A stretch of DNA of 64,000 nt. Origin: Gnetum montanum (taxonomy: Eukaryota; Streptophyta; Gnetopsida; Gnetales; Gnetaceae). The translations under genes and the position numbers were made by a program. Under the pieces are notes generated by a model that did no database searches, had not been told where the DNA came from, and worked only from the letters and a program-made list of their open reading frames with translations. Positions 59,699-64,000 of the stretch are shown here, one piece after another (within the stretch, counting starts at the first letter, position 1; each line of letters starts with the position of its first letter). The stretch lies in assembly GCA_015680685.1 (NCBI GenBank), contig MNCI01027277.1:66737-130736 (forward strand), written 5' to 3'.

Positions 59699-59917
59699 AC
59701 TTTACCATTATTTTGGATCTCACCCACTCAAAGATATTTTAATATTGTTGAAACCATCATGATTGTAAATGGATATGACAAGGGAGGGTTCACATATATA
59801 TTCATGAATCAATATGGATCACTATTTATTAATAGTATTCATAGTTGAATTTCCTTTCACCTTGTACTTAGCTACATGATGATTTATTTTTAATTACTTA
59901 AATTATCTAATACTATG

Positions 59918-60984
59918 TGTTAGAGTTTAGTGTTTCACCTTCTTTAGGGAACTCTAATACATAGGATCTATATATAGAGTCAAGGGAGTATTTGTAACTC
60001 TAATCTATAAGTTAACAGTAATTTTTAATCCTTTTATAGTTACAAATATTGTAAGTCTTATTAACAACTTATGAATCCTCTTTTGTAATGAATAGAATCA
60101 TATTAATCTAGTTTGTAAATCAACACTAATGATAGGTTATCATAAATAGTCTATGATACGCTATTAATTAGTAGTTTTGATTTTGGTATATCATAACATC
60201 ATCTTTGTACTTATTATTACCTTACTCTTTACTATACCAAATTTATAAGAACTTCTTATGCTTCAGTGGTGTTGTTCCTTCATCTGGAAATACTACAACT
60301 TTTATATTGTTGTAGTATTATCTAACATTGTGGGCTATTGGCACACTTATGATGCTCATAATTAATTCCTTATCCTTAGTCTCAAGTGGACTGGGTTACT
60401 TTGGTCTTCTTTAGTAATCCAAAGCTAAGTTGGTTTAGTTGTTCTTCAACAATTAATGGACTACTACCTTAATTGTATCCTACCCTTGTCTCCTTCATAG
60501 CTACTCCTTTTAGGAATCTTCTATTTGGGTTCACTGTGCTTAATTTCTTTAATCTTTTTCTTATGCACTAATCCTTCTTTTAATGTTGGGCATATCTAAG
60601 ACTTTAACTTCTCTTATCTTTACAATCTAAGATTAACATTTCTCCTCAAGTACCATTTGGAAATGCTAGGAGTCTCTTTACAAGAATACACCTTACTAGC
60701 ATTCCCTTTTTCTTCTTCTACTTATCTCATGTGATCTTACAAACCACTACCATATTTTTCTTGACTTACAAATATTTCTCATTATTGTTGTTATGATACA
60801 CCAAGTTAATATATATGTTGATTCCCATACAATTCTATCTTCTTTATGAGGTATACTTTAGGACTTCTTTCTACCTTGTAAATAGTTACAACTCTTAATA
60901 CATCATTGTAAAATTTAATAGTTAATATATGCTTACATTAAGAAACTAATAATTGTATCTTAATTAGAAGATAAATTCTAACAC
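59918..60984. mobile_element. Possible solo LTR or element with TGTTAGAGTTTA termini
   Basis: The start TGTTAGAGTTTA is the near-perfect inverse of the end TAAATTCTAACA, as in many Ty1/copia LTRs. Length is 1067 bp. No clean 5-bp duplication flanks it. A diverged direct repeat of about 85 bp lies on both sides (about 59797-59885 and 60997-61080). It has no coding content. Confidence 0.4.
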
Positions 60985-61559
60985 CCTATCATTACCATGA
61001 ACTAATATGGATTCATGTTTATTTATGGTATTTATGGTCAAATTTCTTTTAACCTTGTATTTAGCCAAGTGATGGAAACCATATCATTACCACTACCAAT
61101 GTCTATCTACCTATACTGATCATTCAAATTATTCAAACCAGTTAAATGAAAACATAGTTTCTTAATTACATTTTCAAAGTGCTTGTGTCCAAGTGAGACT
61201 AAAATCAGCTACTTAAAAAAATTATCAAAGTAATATACCTTTATAAATATTTAGAAATTTGTATTCATTAACTAGACATAAAATTTATTAAGAATTGACT
61301 TGTTATTGTAATGATTCTGAAACTAAAGATTTTATTACATTTTTAGATAAAAAATCAATTAGACATGGAGTACATTCATCTCATGTAAAATAAATATACA
61401 ATTAACAAATTGGATAAGCATCAGTAGATGCAACAAAAATAAAGCATACAAATATTTGGTTACAATTAAATATTTCAAATGGTAGTTACAAAAAACATGA
61501 TTCTCATCCTCAAGAGCATGTGTGCCCTTCTCCAAGGAGGTTAATTCATCTCCCATTAA
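60985..61559. other. AT-rich spacer, nothing recognised
   Basis: Apart from the direct repeat noted at 60997-61080, I see no gene or element up to the LTR of F. Confidence 0.5.
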
Positions 61560-62363
61560 TGAGTTTCGATATTGGACCTGCGATATCGAGCCCTCGATAT
61601 CAAGTATGTGATATCAGAGTGGCTGAAGCGATATTGGACATGCGATGTTGGAACTTGTCTCATTGCCTATAAATAAGAGATAAGGGCACTTGATTTCATA
61701 GTTAGTTTCTTGGTCCCTTAGCCATACTCTTGCCATTTTCCCTTTCCAGAGTTAGATTTATTTTTGAGTGTCGTAGTAGAAGTCATAGAGTAAATGGATC
61801 TTTATTTGAGCATTGTGTACCTAAGCACACCTTGTGACTAGAAATAAAGACAAAATTTATGATAAACCTTGCAACATTTAGAATAGCTTAATTATTGCAT
61901 TTCATGTTATTTACTATTATTTGATGCTTTTAATAGTTATCAATGAATTAGCATACTCAGTATGACCACTTCGAGCATAGATGAAACACTTGATAACCCA
62001 ATAACGACTAGTGTTTGGTAACCCCAACAATGTTACATTGGTTTAGGATGTGTCTGGCAGGTGGGAACAAATGCTAGTGTTAAGACTAGTTAGAGCATAG
62101 TTAATTAGTTAAATCAAATTAGTTACTCAATTATTTCATTTCTCCATTTTAAGCACCAGAAACATAAAACATAAAAATCATATATCTCAAGTTTACTTAA
62201 CCATACAATTGTGCCTTACAAGTAAGCTTGGGAAGACAACGATCACATAAGCCATCCTTGTTTTGTGTAACCACATAAGCACTTAATCCTTGGAGTTTGA
62301 CCAGATCATGCGTGAACACTCATATTCATATGGTTGGGCATAGGGGTACCTCGCTGCTCATCA
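61560..62363 (+). repeat. Element F, 5' LTR
   Basis: This 804-bp LTR starts TGAGTTTCGATATTGG and ends GCTCATCA, one base before a primer site. Its TATA box is at 61668 (CCTATAAATAAG). The first 100 bp contain four or five CGATAT-type words (GCGATATCGAG, CTCGATATC). The outer boundary is inferred from the TG. The 3' end segment resembles E's LTR. Confidence 0.75.
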
Positions 62364-62364
62364 T

Positions 62365-62383
62365 TGGCACCGTTGCTGAGGGT
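62365..62383 (+). other. Element F primer binding site
   Basis: TGGCACCGTTGCTGAGGGT is one base after the LTR, a mutated Athila-type site. Confidence 0.75.
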
Positions 62384-62501
62384 TTTGTTGTTTGTGCACT
62401 GATTAGAACTTAGGAAATATTTCTAGCATTGGAAAAAACCTTTAGGGTTAGTTATCCTACAATCATCAAAAAAGAGAGTATTGCACACTGAATAATCAAT
62501 C

Positions 62502-64000
62502 ATGTCTCCTTCTTCTTATGAGAGTGCTTCACTACCTAGGTTTGACACTAGGAACAATCGGAGGCAGAGTGTACAAGATAGTCTACCAGTACCCCAATAG
62601 TTTCACTTGGTATATGCTCATCTTGATGAGTATATACCAGACTTTACCTTTATCCTCCACTAGAATGAACAACTGTGTTGGTGTGATTTAGAAGGTAACA
62701 TAGTGTTACCTCCCAATCGCTCAATTCCAAGCATGCTTTTTCGTGCTCTCACATGAATTGGTATGCATCACTTACAATTGAAGTACACTATGCATGAACA
62801 AGATTTGAGGAATTATTGACTCATAGAGGCACAACACCAAAGGGACCTATAACAAGAGAGACATTACAAATTTATGAAGGGAAAGTGATCTCAAGATGTC
62901 CCATATGTCCTAAGTGAAAAAAAGGATGGTGAACTTACCTTGGAAGGTTTTCCAAAAAATGATGTTCCTCTCATTAACTTCGGTCAAGGACTAGTATATC
63001 AAAACCTTCACTCAACTATTCATAATTCAAGTTCTAATACCAACGGACACAAAGGATCCGAAAAAGGAACACAAACATGTGACAATGATGGACATTCTGA
63101 TCATGACCACGACTGAGGTCGCAACCACCAAAGAGAAGATGATAGGCACTGTCATGGTACTAGTCCTCCTTCCTCTTCACCTTCATCATCTCCTTCCCCC
63201 TCTTCTTTGGGATTTGAATGTAGTTGCAAAGGGAAAGATCATGAGCATAAGGGTAAGTGAAATAGAGATCATAGACAAAATAGTCGAGAAAGGGAATGAA
63301 GGCTTTCCAAAGAGACACATCATGAAAGAAGGGAGAGTAGGGAACAATATAGGCATCATAGACACCATAGACAATACAATCACGATGAACCCATACTTGC
63401 CACCCAAAGTATGTTAGATATATCAGAGGCCATTAGAATCCCAATAAGACATCAAAAAGATGATAGGATCAAAAGACTAGACATGAATAACATTCCAAGA
63501 TTTGAAGGGGGACACAATGCTAATCCTCAAAGTCATTTACAAGCATTCCATGATGCATTTGCCTTACAAAACATAGAAAATGAGTGGCATAAACTAAAGT
63601 TATTTCCATGAACACTGATCAAGAAAGTGGAAAGTTGGTACCAATCCTTAGAACTAAAATCCATCCATCAATATAGTACTATGTTAGAGCTATTCAATGA
63701 GAAGTATCAAATGTACTCCTGAGTGTCCAACTTGCATAAGCAAATCCAAGGATAGAAAAAAAAAGACACAAACCCTTGGATGCTACCATGGGCTGATATT
63801 ATACGTTATTACATTGTTGTCCTAGCCATGGTTACTCACAAAAGGAACAACTACGCCATCTCGTAGATGGGCTTCGGTACAAAACATGAAGAACCGTTGG
63901 GACTTATGGCTAAAGAAGGCTATTCGAGCTTAGAGCCCACCAAAGACAAAGATTGTTGGAGCAAGATTCCAAGGAGGAAGGCAAGTTAAGGAAAAGAGAA
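62502..64000 (+). pseudogene. gag: Element F gag (Athila-like), decayed, runs off the window
   Basis: ATG 62502 opens SPSSYESASLPRFDTRNNRR. Then come DLEGNIVLPPNRS (shared with E), GFPKNDVPLINFGQGLVYQN, a His/Ser/Arg-rich part, and a capsid-like core with IPRFEGGHNANPQSHLQAFH, FALQNIENEWHKLKLFP, VESWYQSL and LELFNEKYQMYS. Several stops (about 62597, 62664, 62755, 63113, 63611) and no obvious frameshift before the core. Protease and pol would lie right of the window. Confidence 0.8.

Noticed and set aside
1-64000. tRNA, rRNA, riboswitch, bacterial operon or phage features
   Set aside because: None was seen; the sequence is plant repeat DNA throughout.

Overview
The window looks like the repeat-dominated genome of a large-genome seed plant. 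The evidence is nested Ty3/gypsy LTR retrotransposons, a plant-type LINE, GT-AG introns and a caffeate-type O-methyltransferase. A gymnosperm is my best guess, from the age and depth of the nesting, but nothing here proves the species. I see no intact host gene, no tRNA or rRNA gene, and nothing bacterial.

Layout. 1-19507 is Ty3/gypsy element A (Tat-like; its left end lies outside the window). A sits in the 3' LTR of element D (19508-20619). D sits in the integrase of element B (20620-22211, continuing at 40944-43950). Element C (22212-40943, flanked by a perfect GACCT target duplication) sits in B's 3' non-coding repeats. B sits in the reverse transcriptase of an older Athila-like element E on the minus strand (43951 to about 48750). 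Next come a second decayed LTR-like copy (49168-49700) and an O-methyltransferase pseudogene on the minus strand (50137-57880), whose large intron holds a plus-strand LINE (about 51550-56690). A gene-free stretch with short duplications and a possible solo LTR follows (57900-61559), then the 5' end of a second Athila-like element F (61560 to the edge).

Main result. Elements A and C both carry, between protease and reverse transcriptase and on the strand opposite to gag-pol, the remains of one eight-exon gene with its own TATA box. Exons 1 and 2 are exactly 119 and 450 nt in both copies, and exons 3 and 7 differ by 1 nt. All splice phases join into one 1155-codon frame in C, interrupted by about 26 stops, nearly all at former Gln or Trp codons. 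Exons 2-3 resemble the NLI-interacting-factor/FCP1 (HAD) phosphatase fold, but the catalytic aspartates are missing in both copies. The rest is unfamiliar. An antisense position lets an intron-bearing gene survive retrotransposition, because the element's own sense RNA never has those introns removed.

How the parts relate. gag, protease, reverse transcriptase, RNase H, a second (archaeal-type) RNase H and integrase are laid out as in the Tat lineage. A, B and C also share tandem repeats with a TTAAACTAGCA core and a conserved donor/acceptor pair in the 3' non-coding region. Every element is decayed. Three single-N positions (41301, 47069, 54326) are assembly joins with duplicated flanks.
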